Assembly: GCF_002099425.1 (NCBI RefSeq)
Contig: NW_018343990.1
Location: 1,054,001 to 1,118,000, forward strand
DNA from: Phascolarctos cinereus
Lineage: Eukaryota; Chordata; Mammalia; Diprotodontia; Phascolarctidae
DNA length: 64,000 nt
Direction of reading: 5' to 3'
This document shows, in pieces, positions 44,510 through 56,495 of the stretch. The position numbers were made by a program, and so were the translations under genes. Position 1 is the stretch's first letter. The number at the start of each line of letters is the position of its first letter. The notes under the pieces are model-generated. The model made no database searches, had not been told where the DNA came from, and saw only the letters and a list, made by a program, of their open reading frames with translations.

Positions 44510-44715
44510 GGTTAGAACTGGAGGGGGCCTTAAAAAGCAAGTAGTCCAACCATGTCATTTTGTACAGATGAGAAGCCCAAGGACACAAGCAAGTGAACTT
44601 ATAGCTGCTAGGGAAGTGGCTGGTGCACTCTGTCCATGAACTGCATCACAGACCAGGTCACATCTGGTAAATCATTGGCAGAATTGGGACTAGATCCCAA
44701 GTCTCTCTTCCCTCT
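44510..44715 (-). repeat. MIR-type SINE
   Basis: gcaagtagtccaaccatgtc, acagatgagaagcccaagg and ggcagaattgggactagatc. Confidence 0.6.
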
Positions 44716-44957
44716 GCCTTCCTCCCTTCTTCACCACAACATTTGGTCCAGAAGAGCACTGCCTGCTAGTTAAACAATCTTGCCTCCTTTGGGGCTTAAT
44801 TTCATCAAATGACTAGCAATAAGCTTGTTATTCCTTTGTTGCTAACCATAGCTTCTGCTTGACTTTGGATTTCAATAAGTGCTTGTGAGGGTTAGAGTTG
44901 AAAGCAAAAGGGAATAAAGAGATGAGATAATTATAGAGTCACAGGGCAGTTGCTCAC

Positions 44958-44993
44958 TTCATTCATTCACTCATTCATTCATTCATTCATACA
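44958..44993 (+). repeat. (ATTC)n microsatellite
   Basis: About eight attc units with one cactc interruption. Confidence 0.85.
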
Positions 44994-45571
44994 TTCAGAT
45001 TTTGTTTCAGGCAGATGTCTGGTCTATGGGCAAAATGGACCATCCACTTTTCATCCATCTATCTCCCTTCAAGTTTTAGTTACTAGTTAAATGACTGAGC
45101 TAATGAGCCAGGGATGAGTGTATGCCTGATGTCACTGATGAGGAATCTTCTATCTCCCATAAAATTCCAAGTAGAGCCACAACTTACTGGTTCCCATCAC
45201 ATCTGTTTTCTCCTCTTCCCTCACCTCCTTTTCCTAAGCTGCCTCCAGGCTCTGGCAGTTCTAAGCTACAGAGATAAGTCTCCAGGGATTCCTCAATGCC
45301 CAGATGCCACGTACCCATATCTGGGTGAGGTAGTTGGGGAGCATGGGAGCACTAGACACAGAAGGTCTGGACCAGCCCATAACTACAAACCAACTAGGCA
45401 TGTCCCAGCTGCCATCAGAGGCAGTTACACTAACTTCTTGGAGAATAAGCTATCATTGAAGTGGGGGATTTGGATGCCCTACCCAAGCTACCTTTGACTG
45501 GCACTGCCCATAGGACCAGACTTACAGACCTGCTTCTCTTTTGTGTCCATGGGCCTCTCTACCTATGCTTG

Positions 45572-45735
45572 CTGAGAAGGCAGCTTTGTGTAGTAGAAAG
45601 ATAGGAATTAAGAGACTTGAGCTCTGCCTCTGACTCACAGCATGAACTTGGGTAAGTTATTTCACTCTCGGTTTTCTCATCTATAAAGTAAAAGGATTGG
45701 ACTCCATGATCTCAGAGGACCTTGTAGCTGTGGTA
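45572..45735 (+). repeat. MIR-type SINE
   Basis: gaaggcagctttgtgtagta, catgaacttgggtaagttat, ctcggttttctcatctataa and gactccatgatctcagagga. Confidence 0.75.
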
Positions 45736-46504
45736 TTCACTCATTTTCTTTCACGACTGTGGGGCTCAGGTGTTTGGGAGAAGATGCCAGCAGCAGAGAT
45801 GCCCTCAGGTAGAGCTCACAAGGGCCTTTTACCATGAATGACAGGGGTCATTATATAAGCAACTTTCTTGGTTACCAGGTGAGGCATATGTGATTTCATT
45901 GCCTGAAAACGATGATCCTTAACAAATACCTACAGGTAGAGTTGCCATTTCTTTATTTAGTTTCTGAGTCAAACAAGGAAAAGGATTTGGAAAAAAAGAT
46001 TTTTTTCTCATTCTATGGAGATTTCTTTAGTTTTCTAACTTTATTAGGGGTCATATGACTAAATTCTTACTCAAGCATTCAATGAAATCTGCAGAAAGAA
46101 GCCTTGAGTGAAGAACATGTGCGTGGGCCATAGTATTATTCAGAAATTAAAAATCTTCCTTTGTTTCCCTTGAATGCAGTGATGGCCTACAATGGATCCT
46201 AGAGATTTTTTTTTCTCCTTCTTCAATGAGCACTATAACACAGAACAACCAGCAGACCCCTACACAGGTCAGAAAGTTTCAGAAGCTTCATTTACATTTT
46301 AGATTTCTTTTCTTAGAATAGCTGTAACCAGGCACCCAAAATAATAAAACTTGGTTCCCCTGGTAATCATATTTCCCTTCACGAGCTATAATAGATTGGT
46401 TCTGCCTTGGATCTTAAAGTTGGAAAGAATGTCCAATTATATTTGATAAATATTTAATAAACATCTGCTATGTGGAAGTCACAGAAGGATAAAAAGAGGA
46501 CTAA

Positions 46505-46745
46505 TAACAGCTAGTATTTGTACAGTGCTTTAAGGCTTACAAAGTAACTTGTACAAGTTATATTATTTGACCCTCCCAATAACTCTGTGAGGTAGGTGTC
46601 ATCATAATCCCCATTTTACAAATGAAGAGATGGTGGTAGAAAGGTTAAGTGACTGGTCAAGGGTCACACAGCTAGTAAATGTCTGAGGCAGGATTTGAAA
46701 TTAGATGTTCCTGACTCCACATTATCTCTCTGTTACACCAACCTG
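46505..46745 (-). repeat. MIR-type CORE-SINE
   Basis: acagtgctttaaggcttaca, aatccccattttacaaatga, agggtcacacagctagtaaa and ctgaggcaggatttgaaatt. Confidence 0.85.
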
Positions 46746-46799
46746 CCTCATGGTCCTTTGCCCTCAGAGACCGCAGAAGAGGTAAGCTTGCTACTCAAT

Positions 46800-47000
46800 G
46801 CAGAAAACCGCTCTTCAAAATTCCTAATTAATGATCACCCAGCCTCTGCTTATGTAATCTCACTGAAAAAGAGCTCATCTGGCCTATCAAACAGCTCTTG
46901 TTAGAAATGCATCCTTAGATCAAGCTGAAATACTTCTCCTTGTAACTTCCTTCCATTCATGAGATTTAATTCTTTTCTTTGATGCCACAAGGAATATACC
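46800..47000 (-). repeat. L3/CR1 LINE 3' region
   Basis: cacccagcctctgcttatgt, agagctcatctggcctatca, acagctcttgttagaaatgc, tcaagctgaaatacttctcc and ttgtaacttccttccattca parallel the reverse strand of L3. Confidence 0.65.
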
Positions 47001-48124
47001 TTGTACTCGATTTTCCACATGCTGGTCTCCATATTAATTTACTACATTTTGCTGTATAGGAAAGCTGTGTGCTCAGAGGTTCTCAGGACAGAGACAAGGA
47101 AGTATTAAACCAGTTTCTAAATAATTTGTAGGCCTTTAGTTTCAGTTACCTAGGTAGTTCTTCCCCACTTTCTCCTAACTCCCGCTATTCTTTGCTTTGT
47201 TTGGAATGGCAAAACCAATGTGTGAAATTGTTGGGAGAAGATTGTCAGTTCTGTGATCAACTCACCACTTAATGCCTCTCTGACTAACATCTTTTATTTC
47301 CTCGCCATCCACAGTATTTTCAGTTGAACCCACATTTCAGAACTGGCAGGCCTTGATTTATCCAGTCCTTGAGATCAACTCTAGTAAGAAATTCATTTGG
47401 AAAGGGATATTGGAGCTGGCCCTCGAAGAGAGATGGGTCTCTTTAAAAAAATTAATGGATTTTAAAAAGAAGACAAGTCCACTTCCATCATGCCAAGGAG
47501 GGTGGAAGAGGAAGGCTGATGATGATTTTTTTTTTTTTTGCATTTGACCTTGGATACTGAGCCAGAGCTTGAAATTGCACGGACCAATTTAGCAGCTGCT
47601 TCTCTGGGGCAGGATCGGATAAGAGGAGTTTTTCAGTAGTCTAGGCTAGACAAAAGTCTCGGTATCACTCATGGCCACATGGCTGGAGACGGGCCTGGGA
47701 TTTATCTTTGGGATAAAACAGGTACATTCAGAGTAATTTATTTTTTTTTTATTCCTCCTTGTCTTTTGCCAGCTCCTGGGTTCTATTCACTGAGTAAAGC
47801 TCGCAGTGCCAACAGGCACTACACTTAACTCTGCAGGTGGCCTGCGTCACAATGTTTGTCTGCTCCCATTCTGAATGAAGGCCAATTTTCAAGGGAAAGG
47901 TTTACATTGTTATTACTCAAAGTAAGAACACTCTGAGGCTGGGCCTACTGGGATAATTGGGAGGTTACTGGCACAATTTCTTTGTAGGGCAGCTATCCTA
48001 CAGTGACATTTTAGAGAAAAGGTAAGCTCCCCAGAAGAGCTCAAGTAATCAGGCGTTATTACATTGTGTGAATGTCCAATCAGAATTAGCTAATAGCTTA
48101 TTTGTGCAGGACCATCCTATTTAT

Positions 48125-48290
48125 AAAAATTAGCATTTACATAATGCTTTCAGGTTTGCAAAGTGCTTTACAAATATCTCATTTTCTCCTCACAATAATC
48201 CTGTGGGATAGGTGCTATTATTATGCCCATTTTACAGAGAAGGGAACTGAGGCTGAATAAGGGTAAGTAATTTGGCCAGTGTCATGTTGG
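48125..48290 (-). repeat. MIR-type CORE-SINE
   Basis: aggtttgcaaagtgctttac, tcctcacaataatcctgtgg and gcccattttacagagaaggg. Confidence 0.82.
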
Positions 48291-48439
48291 GTGTTCCTTT
48301 TTGGCACTGGAGGAAAGATTGATTTCATTTTAAATCCAAATACAGTGTATGATAATTTTTGTTTTCATGGAATTATCTCATGAAAGTCACTTTTAGAGGA
48401 TGAGGATTGTGGAAAGAAAGGTTAGGGACAGGAAACTAT

Positions 48440-48670
48440 GACCATGGGCAAGTCATGCAACCTTTCTGAGCTTCAAATTCTTCATCTGGAAAATGGTCAT
48501 AATAATTATATTCATATTATCTATCTCACAGGGCTGGTGAGGAAAATACTCTGCAAACTGTACAGTTTCACATTATAAATGTTATTCCATATTCCATAAA
48601 TGTTGTTATTCTGAATTAAGGTAGGTATCTAGGTGGTACAGTGGATAGAGCACTGAGAAATGTCAGGAAT
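48440..48670 (+). repeat. MIR-type SINE and a SINE head
   Basis: 48440-48605: ccatgggcaagtcatgcaac, cttcatctggaaaatggtca, tctcacagggctggtgagga. 48620-48668: aggtatctaggtggtacagt, ggatagagcactgag. Confidence 0.72.
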
Positions 48671-48806
48671 TAATCCCTGATATTTCTCTCCCTCTTTGGA
48701 CATTTGTTTCCCTAAATGCTACTAAATCGAGTAGATCCCCTTCTCATTTCCCATCTGGCTGCCTACTTTACTTTAGAATGATTTTGATGCTTCAGGACTG
48801 GGATTG

Positions 48807-48807
<1 letters not shown>

Positions 48808-48883
<76 letters not shown>

Positions 48884-48988
48884 TTTCCTTCCTCCTTCCT
48901 TCCTTCCTTCCTTCCTTCCTTCCTTCCTTCCTTCCTTCCTTCCTTCCTTCCTTCTTCTTCCTTCCTTCCTTCCTTCCTTCCTTCTTTC

Positions 48989-49029
<41 letters not shown>

Positions 49030-49118
49030 TTCCTTCCTTCCTTCCTCCTTCCTTCCTTCCTTCCTTCTCTTCTTTCTTTTCTTTCTTTCTTTCTTCTTTC
49101 TTTCTTCTTTCTTTCTTT

Positions 49119-49153
<35 letters not shown>

Positions 49154-49176
49154 CTCTTTCTTTCTCTCTTTCTTTC
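48808..49176 (+). repeat. Compound CTTT/CCTT tetranucleotide tract
   Basis: About 370 bp of pure pyrimidine. (CTTT)n comes first, then (CCTT)n, with alternating blocks repeated to the end. It gives long open frames on both strands (S/F/L-rich and K/E/R-rich) that are not genes. Confidence 0.97.
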
Positions 49177-50024
49177 GTGCTTAGCATAGTGCCTGGTCCA
49201 TAATAATTGACCAATTCATTCCCACCACCACCTTAGTTTTGTTCTTAAATTAGAAGTTTTATTTCGTGTTGGCTCACTAAACAGGAAGATTTGGTACATG
49301 GCAGAAGAAAGATGAGGTCAGAAGTGGCAGGGGTGGAGGAATGCATGAAGCTAGGCCCATTATGCTTATGCTCAGAAGGGTGGTATCAGTTACTACATGA
49401 AAGCCAAGATAATTTACTGCCCAAGTAGACAAGTCAAACTCCCTTTCTCTGAAGACTAGATTAGTACTTTTGTTTGGTTCCTTGTACGCTACGAAGGCTC
49501 CACACATTCCCCTACCCCTTGTTATTTGATCCTTTTGATTACTTTGGATTTGCTTTTGTTATCACTCTTTCAGAACTTTATTTAAAACCTTAATTCTACA
49601 CAGAGGACTTTTTGGGTATCCTCTGGCCAATCAAGGTTTACACATTCAGCCAAGAGTGGACCTAAGCCTCAGGCATCAATGGAATACCAAAAATAGATAG
49701 TCAAAGGAGATAGCCAGGACTCCAAGATGTCAAGGAAACTGGACAATCATTTGTTGGGATTTTATAGGTTAAGATGTATTCTTTAGGTAGTGCTTGGCCA
49801 AGTTGAGTATTGTTGTCTCTTTGACCTCTAATACTGTAATTTCATGGCAGCTCATATATAAAAATATAACAAGAGTTATGGTTATCAAATATGACACTAG
49901 GAAAAAAAAAACATTGGTTATTCTATAAATGACTTTTCCTTATTTTTGAAACATAAAAACTACTTCCCAGAAACAGAAAATACAGATGATTGCTACTATA
50001 TGGAGCCATTTCTTAATATCTTTG

Positions 50025-50150
50025 AATTTTAGAACTCACAAGAGTATCATATAGTCCAATCCCTTCATTTTACACACAAAGAAACTGAGACCTAGAGAAT
50101 TGTTTGACCAAGCTCACAAATATAATCACTAACAGACCTGTGACAAGTAC
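50025..50150 (-). repeat. MIR-type SINE fragment
   Basis: atagtccaatcccttcattt and acacacaaagaaactgagac. Confidence 0.6.
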
Positions 50151-50289
50151 CTGGCCCCAACTTTGCATTCTCTTAATGCAAGAGAGTGGTCCCAGAAAGG
50201 AGTATCAACTGGATACATAACTTTCAGTGAACCTCAGGATTGAAATCATCATAGACCAACTTCTTTTGGTAAATAACATTTCTCCAAAA

Positions 50290-50948
50290 GGCGAAAGAAG
50301 TTTTGATACCTCTTCCTAGAAAACAATATAAACAGGTCAAAAATTTAGAGAGCTACCTTCAAAATGAACAGACCACACTTCACAAAGCAGAAATAAAATC
50401 TGATAACAGGTATTTTCCATTGGATTTATCAAATGTGGCTGAAAGTGGTTTATCTTCAGACAGACCCTATGAAATAACTAAGATGTAAGCCTATAATCAA
50501 AAGGCATTCTGTGGGTGACATCCAAAGGAACTCAACTAGCAATATGTTGACAGAGTGAATGATACAGATTTGTTCACAGAAGAGAAGTTTTATGATAGTG
50601 ATTCTGGGCTATGTCATTGCCAACTGGAAAATACAGAAAGGTTATCTTTAAGGATCCTAGATTTATGGAGTAGTGCAGATTATTGCAATGAAATAATGGA
50701 AACTGAGAAACATATCACTTTAAGCTGAAAAATTTTAGCACCTCCTGGATATCTAGAAAGATAAGATCAGGTGGCTAGAATTATACACCAGCAACTCAAT
50801 ACCATTATAAACTAACAGATGAAAAATCCTTGTACTATAAACACAAACTCCTAAATAGCCTTGAAAATTCAGCCAACAAATCATAACCAGAGCATTATTA
50901 CAGACAGAATTATTGCCATTAACTGCCCAGACATAAAATTGATCCATA
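50290..50948 (+). repeat. Dong/R4-like LINE ORF fragment
   Basis: Around 50690-50948 the + strand reads, in changing frames, KHITL, KILAPPGYLER, DQVARIIHQQL, YHYKLTDEKSLYYKHK, LENSANK, IITDRI and INCPDIKLIH. In my memory these match, in order, the C-terminal region of Dong/R4-type LINE pol proteins: a zinc-knuckle-like EHI..C..LAP segment, then ARIIHQQL and ITDRTI..NRPDI. The 5' part (50303-50488, 61 open codons with VAESGLSS) may belong to the same element. It is old, with stops and frame changes. Confidence 0.6.
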
Positions 50949-50949
50949 A

Positions 50950-51425
50950 ATTTTTTTAAAAAAATTTGTTTTCATTATATTTGAATTTATTTAAACTTAA
51001 ATACAAAATAAGAAAAGAAAAAAAACATTGCCGTGTACACAGCAGAATATGAGAGGATTCAATATAAAGTAATAAATTTCCATTTCAAGAAAACCTACAT
51101 AGGAAATGCTATCTATTATTTTCAAAGCTGTCCATCTTTTCTTTGCTCCCTTGTATGTTTTATTCTGTCCTGTGCTGTGCACTTTTTACTTTATTCTCCC
51201 CTTCCCACCCCCAAGAAGGCTACAACTAAGTGCGGATACACACACACACACATACATATATGTATATATACATATACATAGATATCCACAAACATGCACA
51301 TATATACACATATACACTCAAATGTATATACATAAGACCACATTATGCTTATTTCCACTTGTCATCTGTTTCTCTGTAAGTGGATAGCATCTTTCTTTAT
51401 AAGCCCAAGTCTTTCCATATTGATC
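50950..51425 (-). repeat. L1 3' UTR fragment with CA/TA microsatellite
   Basis: An A/T-rich start, tttattctgtcctgtgctgt, ccttcccacccccaagaagg, a CA/TA run (51238-51330), then catctgtttctctgtaagtg and gatagcatctttctttataa. This is the reverse strand of an L1 3' UTR variant. Confidence 0.55.
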
Positions 51426-52179
51426 CATAAAATTTAAAAACAACATTTGAATTAGACATTATTAAATGTGAGTCTAATGACATTGCCCTATTAGTTCAGT
51501 TTTAATGTTGGGACAAAATGAGGTACTCATAAGTCATTGAACAGTTAACAAAAAAAGTGTACTTTGTCCCAAACAGCAATGAGAGGCATCCAAAATACTG
51601 TGGTACTTAACTTCTTTGGAATAGATTCACTTATCTTCACATGAAAATGCATGTGATCATTAGGGCAGGGTGTGAAGACTTTGGACTCTGACTCCACCTG
51701 GGGTGGTTTTTTTTTTTTAATGCATTAGGTGATCAGAAAACTTTGCCAAAGAAGGCAAGGGCCATTCAAGTACCAGGGACAGCTCTGTAGTCTTTTAGAG
51801 ACTGTAGGGAAAGGGGGAGTCCTGGTCCTGTCATAGGTGTCATTGTCCAGAATACTCACAATCTAGAGACTACATGAAAAGCTTTAAAAACTGCAAAGAT
51901 GTAGAAGGAAGAAATAAAACCACATGGCAACAGGTCAAGATGCATACCATCCCTGTTATCCTGTCTGCTATTGGAGTTACCCCAAAGACACTTTCAGTCA
52001 ATTTATAGAAAATGAGCTAGCGTCCCAATACTCTTAGTCAATGACAACAGCAATAATTTTGTCCACTTTCATAATAGACCATAGATCATTAAACATAAAA
52101 GAATTATGGCAATATATAGCAAGTTGTCCTCAAACTGTTTCTCTCTAAAAGCCAGATGAGGACAAGATAATTGTAATAA

Positions 52180-52410
52180 TCACAACAAATCTTGACATTA
52201 TATAGTGTCTTTAGGTTTACAAAGAACACAAAAACTCTGAAGTAGGTACTATAAGCGTTATTATCTCTATTTTATAGTTGAGAAAACTGAGGCTTAGAAA
52301 GGTTAAGTAATTTGCTCACGGTCATACTGGGAATAATGGAAGGTAGAATTTAAACCAAGTTTTTCCTCCCTCCAAGTAATATCCTTTCCATTATGCTACC
52401 CAGCCGTTAT
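52180..52410 (-). repeat. MIR-type CORE-SINE
   Basis: tatagtgtctttaggtttac, ttttatagttgagaaaactg, gaggcttagaaaggttaagt and tttccattatgctacccagc. Confidence 0.8.
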
Positions 52411-52689
52411 TTGTATGGCTAGACTTAAAGCAGCTTAGCAACATGGCCATAATCCTCATGAGATGCTTCTAGGGAAACTCACAGGCTTGTTTCTTTTGGG
52501 TGTGGGTGGTGAACTAGTAGGGTGCACATGCAAAAGATCCCAATCCACTATAGCTGCGTTGCCTCACTGCAGTGAAAGTTCTACCTGACACCTCCCTTTT
52601 CTTGCATTTATTTTCTCTGTAACTACAGAATTGTGAGGGCCAGACTATAAACGCCAGGAATCATGCCATTTCTCCTTGCTATTTGATAA

Positions 52690-53110
52690 CTGAGAAGTAG
52701 TCAGCTAACCTTTTTCTTAAATACCTCTAGTGCCAGGGACCCCACACCTCTAAGTTTGTCCATTCTACTTCAGGCTGCTTCTGTTAGGAAGAAGTCCCTT
52801 TTCAATTCTCATCCCTAGATCTAAGTGTTAAATATCATTTGTCTGATCTGGCTGCCAATAGTATCAATGAATCTGTTTTTTAATTCTGTCTTTTCTCAAT
52901 TTTTCCTGCCAACAGAATAGCATGGTGTGTCTAACAGATCTTCAGTCAAGATTGTAGAGGTACCACACCCTGTACTTGAGAGGACTCTAGCCAAGGTCTT
53001 CTACATCTCCCCATAATTGCTGCCCATACTCTAGATGCAAATAATACCAGCATTTAGCTCTTTTCTTCCAGACTGAAGAGCTGGTTTTCTTCAAGTTTAT
53101 TATTCACCCT
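52690..53110 (-). repeat. L3/CR1 LINE 3' region, diverged
   Basis: tttgtccattctacttcagg, ctgttaggaagaagtccctt and gctgcccatactctagatgc follow the order of the L3 reverse strand. The right part is weak. Confidence 0.5.
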
Positions 53111-54019
53111 CAGAAAATGTGTTATGCTGAAAAAGAACAAAATGAATAAAGGTGCCCATCATGTAGGATGTACTAAAAGAATACAAGAGTCTTTGAAGTA
53201 ATTCAAATTCTTGTGTCTTGTTTGGACAGGGACCAGTTGCTATGCTCTTTTCTGCTTGTTGCTGCTAGGTCTGTAGCCAACAATTCCCATCTACTACTCT
53301 GTATTTTCTTTCCATTAGAGTTAAGTGGCTTGGAAAAATAGGATGCCAGTAAGGAAATGGTCTCAGGGTTCACCTTTCTCCTTTCCAGAAAATAGCATGA
53401 CAGCAGGTCTGTTTGCTGCTCTGGAGACATCAGTTGTTATATACAAAGGCAGTGTGAATTTGGATATTACAGAAAGAGGACTGTCACAAACACCTCTTCA
53501 GTGCCAAGAATGCCCCTTTGTGTTTCATTTTCCACCTGGTTCCCTTTATTGGGAGCCAGGTGAAGAGCTACATGAATTTCAGGTACTGGGTACCAGTGAA
53601 TGATAGAAATTGGCCAGCTTTAGAAAGTGCTTCAATGACTAAACTGTTGAGTGGTGTGACCCAATCTTAGATTGCCATGCATAAACTATATCCATTTGTG
53701 AATCATCTGGCCCTAAAATGAATTCACAAGATATTGATTGTAGTAGAAAGCATTTCCCTCCACCCCCTGCCCTGGTTTTTGGCATAAGTAGTGTTGAAGG
53801 AGTCAACACCTACATGAGTCTGTTCTTGGGGAGATAAAATGGTACTGAAACATCACCAGGGTATTGGTAAACTGAAGCAGCATCTTAGAACCAGAAATAT
53901 TTCTATTCTTGGTCCTTTTTTTATCTTCAATAAGTTCATTCATTAATTAGCTGGTTCATTCTGTCATTTAACAAGTAATGATGATGTATCTACTATGTGC
54001 ACAGGACCATCTGGCACAA

Positions 54020-54330
54020 TCCTACACTTCTAACTTCATCTCATCCCCCTATTACATATGCTAGGCTCAACCAAACTGGGCTACTTGGCATCTTCTGTGC
54101 ACATTCTTACACATCCTTGACTCTGTGCCTTTGATTTTATTGTTCCCTAAGCCTGGAATACCACCTCCAGAATTAGAATTATTTGTATATGTGTCATATA
54201 TCTCTCCTCCCAGGTAGTAAGCTCCAAGAGCAGAGGAGCTGTCTCATTTTTCCTTGGATCTCCCACAATGCCTACCACAGTCCTTCGCATATGATAAGTG
54301 GCTGTTGAATTAATAAATGAATGATGCTGA
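54020..54330 (+). repeat. L2 LINE 3' region
   Basis: ctgtgcctttgattttattg, ccctaagcctggaataccac, gtaagctccaagagcagagg and acaatgcctaccacagtcct, then ttgaattaataaatga. Confidence 0.72.
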
Positions 54331-54424
54331 TAGTAATATTAATTAGTACCAATGCCTGTAAGAACCTTAGACACTAGCTGTGTGACTCTGGGCAAGTCAT
54401 TTAACTTCTTGGATCCATTTCTTT

Positions 54425-55182
54425 TTTCTTTTAGATAATCAATTTATTTATTTTTAGTTTTTTTACATTCACTTCCATAAGATTTTGAGTTTTAAATTTT
54501 CTCTCCCTCCCACTTCTCCCACCTCCCAAGATGGTGTACAATCCGATATAGGCTCTACCTATACATTCATGTTAAGCACATTTTCCCATTAGTCATGATG
54601 TAAAGAACAATTAGAACTGATGGGAGGAACCATGAGAATGAAGCAATAAAACAAAACAACAAAGGAAGAGAAGAGCAAATAGTATGCCTCCATCTGCATT
54701 CATACTCCATATTTCTTTCTCTCAGGCAATTTCTATCATAAGTCTTTTGGAATTTTGAAGCTGTCTTGGATTCTTGCATTGCTGTGAAGAGCCAAGTCTG
54801 TCAGAGTCAGTCATCACACAATGTGGCTGTTACTGTGTACAATGTTCTCCTGATTTCTTTTTTTAATTTATTTTTTTTGGCGAGGCAATTGGGGTTAAGT
54901 GACTCGCCCAACACACACAGCTAGTAAAAGTCAAGTGTCTGGTCTGAGACCGGATCTGAACTCAGGTCCTCTGACTCCAGGGTCAGTGCTCTATCCACTG
55001 TACCACCTAGCTGACCCTGTTCTGCTCATTTCACTCTGCATCAGTTCATGTAAGTCTTTCCAGGTTTTTTGGAAGTCCGCCGGCTCATCATTTCTTACAG
55101 CACAACAGCATTTCATTACATTCATATACCACAACTTGTTCAGGCATTCTACAATTGATTGGCATCCTCTCAATCTGTTTCT
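54425..55182 (-). repeat. L1 ORF2 end plus 3' UTR, itself holding a SINE
   Basis: Reverse-strand frame at 55020-55175 reads CLNKLWYMNVM, then RNDEPADFQKTWKDLHELMQ, then SEMSR. It aligns with the mammalian L1 ORF2 C-terminus (human NKMWYIYTMEYYSA). The 3' UTR runs to about 54425 (tttttacattcacttccata, agattttgagttttaaattt in window orientation). A CORE-SINE is inserted at 54855-55018. Confidence 0.88.
54855..55018 (-). repeat. CORE-SINE inside the L1
   Basis: gaggcaattggggttaagtg, aactcaggtcctctgactcc, gtgctctatccactgtacca, cctagctgaccc. L1 sequence resumes at once on its right (tgttctgctcatttcactct). Confidence 0.9.
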
Positions 55183-55869
55183 TCAAACTGTAAAATGGAT
55201 ATAATAATAGTACCTACCTCTTAGGGCTATTGTGAGGATAAAATGAAGTAATATTTTATGAAGCACTTTGAGACCTTAAAGCATTATGTAAATGCTAGTT
55301 ATTATTATATAGCATTTTACAAACTTTCAAGCACTATATCAATAATCATGTATTACCATTATTCTTATTAATCAATGATTGCTGCTTCTAGGTCCTGCCT
55401 CTGGCTAGTGGCCATCTACGTGTGAGCCTTATCCCAATACACTTTCATTCAAGCTCAATGCATCCATCATTGATAACTCTGGTGTCTATACCTCTTGTAA
55501 CTAAATGCCGGTGCAATCTGCCTGCTGATGCTAAATCTGAAACATTAGGTTTAAAGTGCTGTGCTCCAAGGCATTTCTTCAGCCTGTCTCACCCATGATT
55601 GATTTCCTCCCCTTACTTTACCAAACTGTTCCCGTTCCAAGTATCATCACTTGATGAGCCAACCCAGTACATCTGGCTTGCAATGAGCATGGCGGTCATT
55701 AAGCACCTAAAACATAAGACTGGAAGCTTTGTTTAACCACCTGGTGTGAGCTGAGACAGAGCTCCTGCAGGTGAAACTTGTTTGGGAGGCCAGAGAAATC
55801 TTGACAGGAAGCCTGGCTGTAAATATTGAATAGATTGATTTGGTACTGATGACATTAACACCTGCCGCC

Positions 55870-56085
55870 ATTTAGATAGCCTATTTAGGCTTGCAAAGCA
55901 CTTATAAATGATCTGATCTAGTTCTCATAATAACTTTGCGGGGGACAAGTACTATTATTATCACTTCCATTTCATAGAAGAGGAATCTGAAGATCAATAA
56001 CTCTCTGAGGTGGGATTTGGGGGTTTCCACTTTAGCATTCTGTTCATCATATCATGTTGCCTCTGTATAATTCTTAGTTTCAATT
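55870..56085 (-). repeat. MIR-type SINE
   Basis: ggcttgcaaagcacttataa, ctattattatcacttccatt and tctctgaggtgggatttggg. Confidence 0.68.
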
Positions 56086-56429
56086 CAGGTATCCAACACT
56101 GATGTCTTATTGGTATCAAATTCTTCATGCCATGTAACATGTGAACTTTAGAAAGATGAATTGTACTGCCTCCTAGATAAAACAAGTATACTAAAGCCCC
56201 ACCCTTGGTACATGGGACCAGTTAGCCCCATGCACAATGCTGATAGATGCATTCTGAATATTTGTTGAGTGAATGAACAAATGATAGAATGAATGAACCC
56301 ATTTATTTCAAAAGGGGAGCAGGAATACAGTAAGAAGACTACAAGGAGATGTTTTCCTTCATTTGAGTTCTTAAAACAAAGGCTAGCTGACTACATGGAA
56401 GATATGTTGTAGAGGAGAATCCCTTTCAG

Positions 56430-56495
56430 GTAACAATGGTATTGGTGGCCTCTAAGATCCTTTCCAACTGAAATTCTCTGATTCCATTGGCAGGG
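56430..56495 (+). repeat. MIR-type SINE 3' fragment
   Basis: gtggcctctaagatcctttc and caactgaaattctctgattc. Confidence 0.55.

Larger units (their letters stand above)
54360..55320 (+). repeat. MIR-type SINE split by an L1
   Basis: The left part ends with gtgtgactctgggcaagtca and tttaacttcttggatccat. The right part (55185-55320) continues with actgtaaaatggatataata, cctacctcttagggctattg and the MIR end. The L1 (54425-55182) sits exactly where the SINE is interrupted, and tttctt occurs at both edges. Confidence 0.8.

Noticed and set aside
48778-49214. 140-codon open frames on both strands rich in S/F/L or K/E/R
   Set aside because: They are translations of the CTTT/CCTT repeat and not genes.
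54991-55173. Minus-strand frame with NKLWYMNVM
   Set aside because: Recognised as the L1 ORF2 C-terminus, so it is a LINE and not a host gene.
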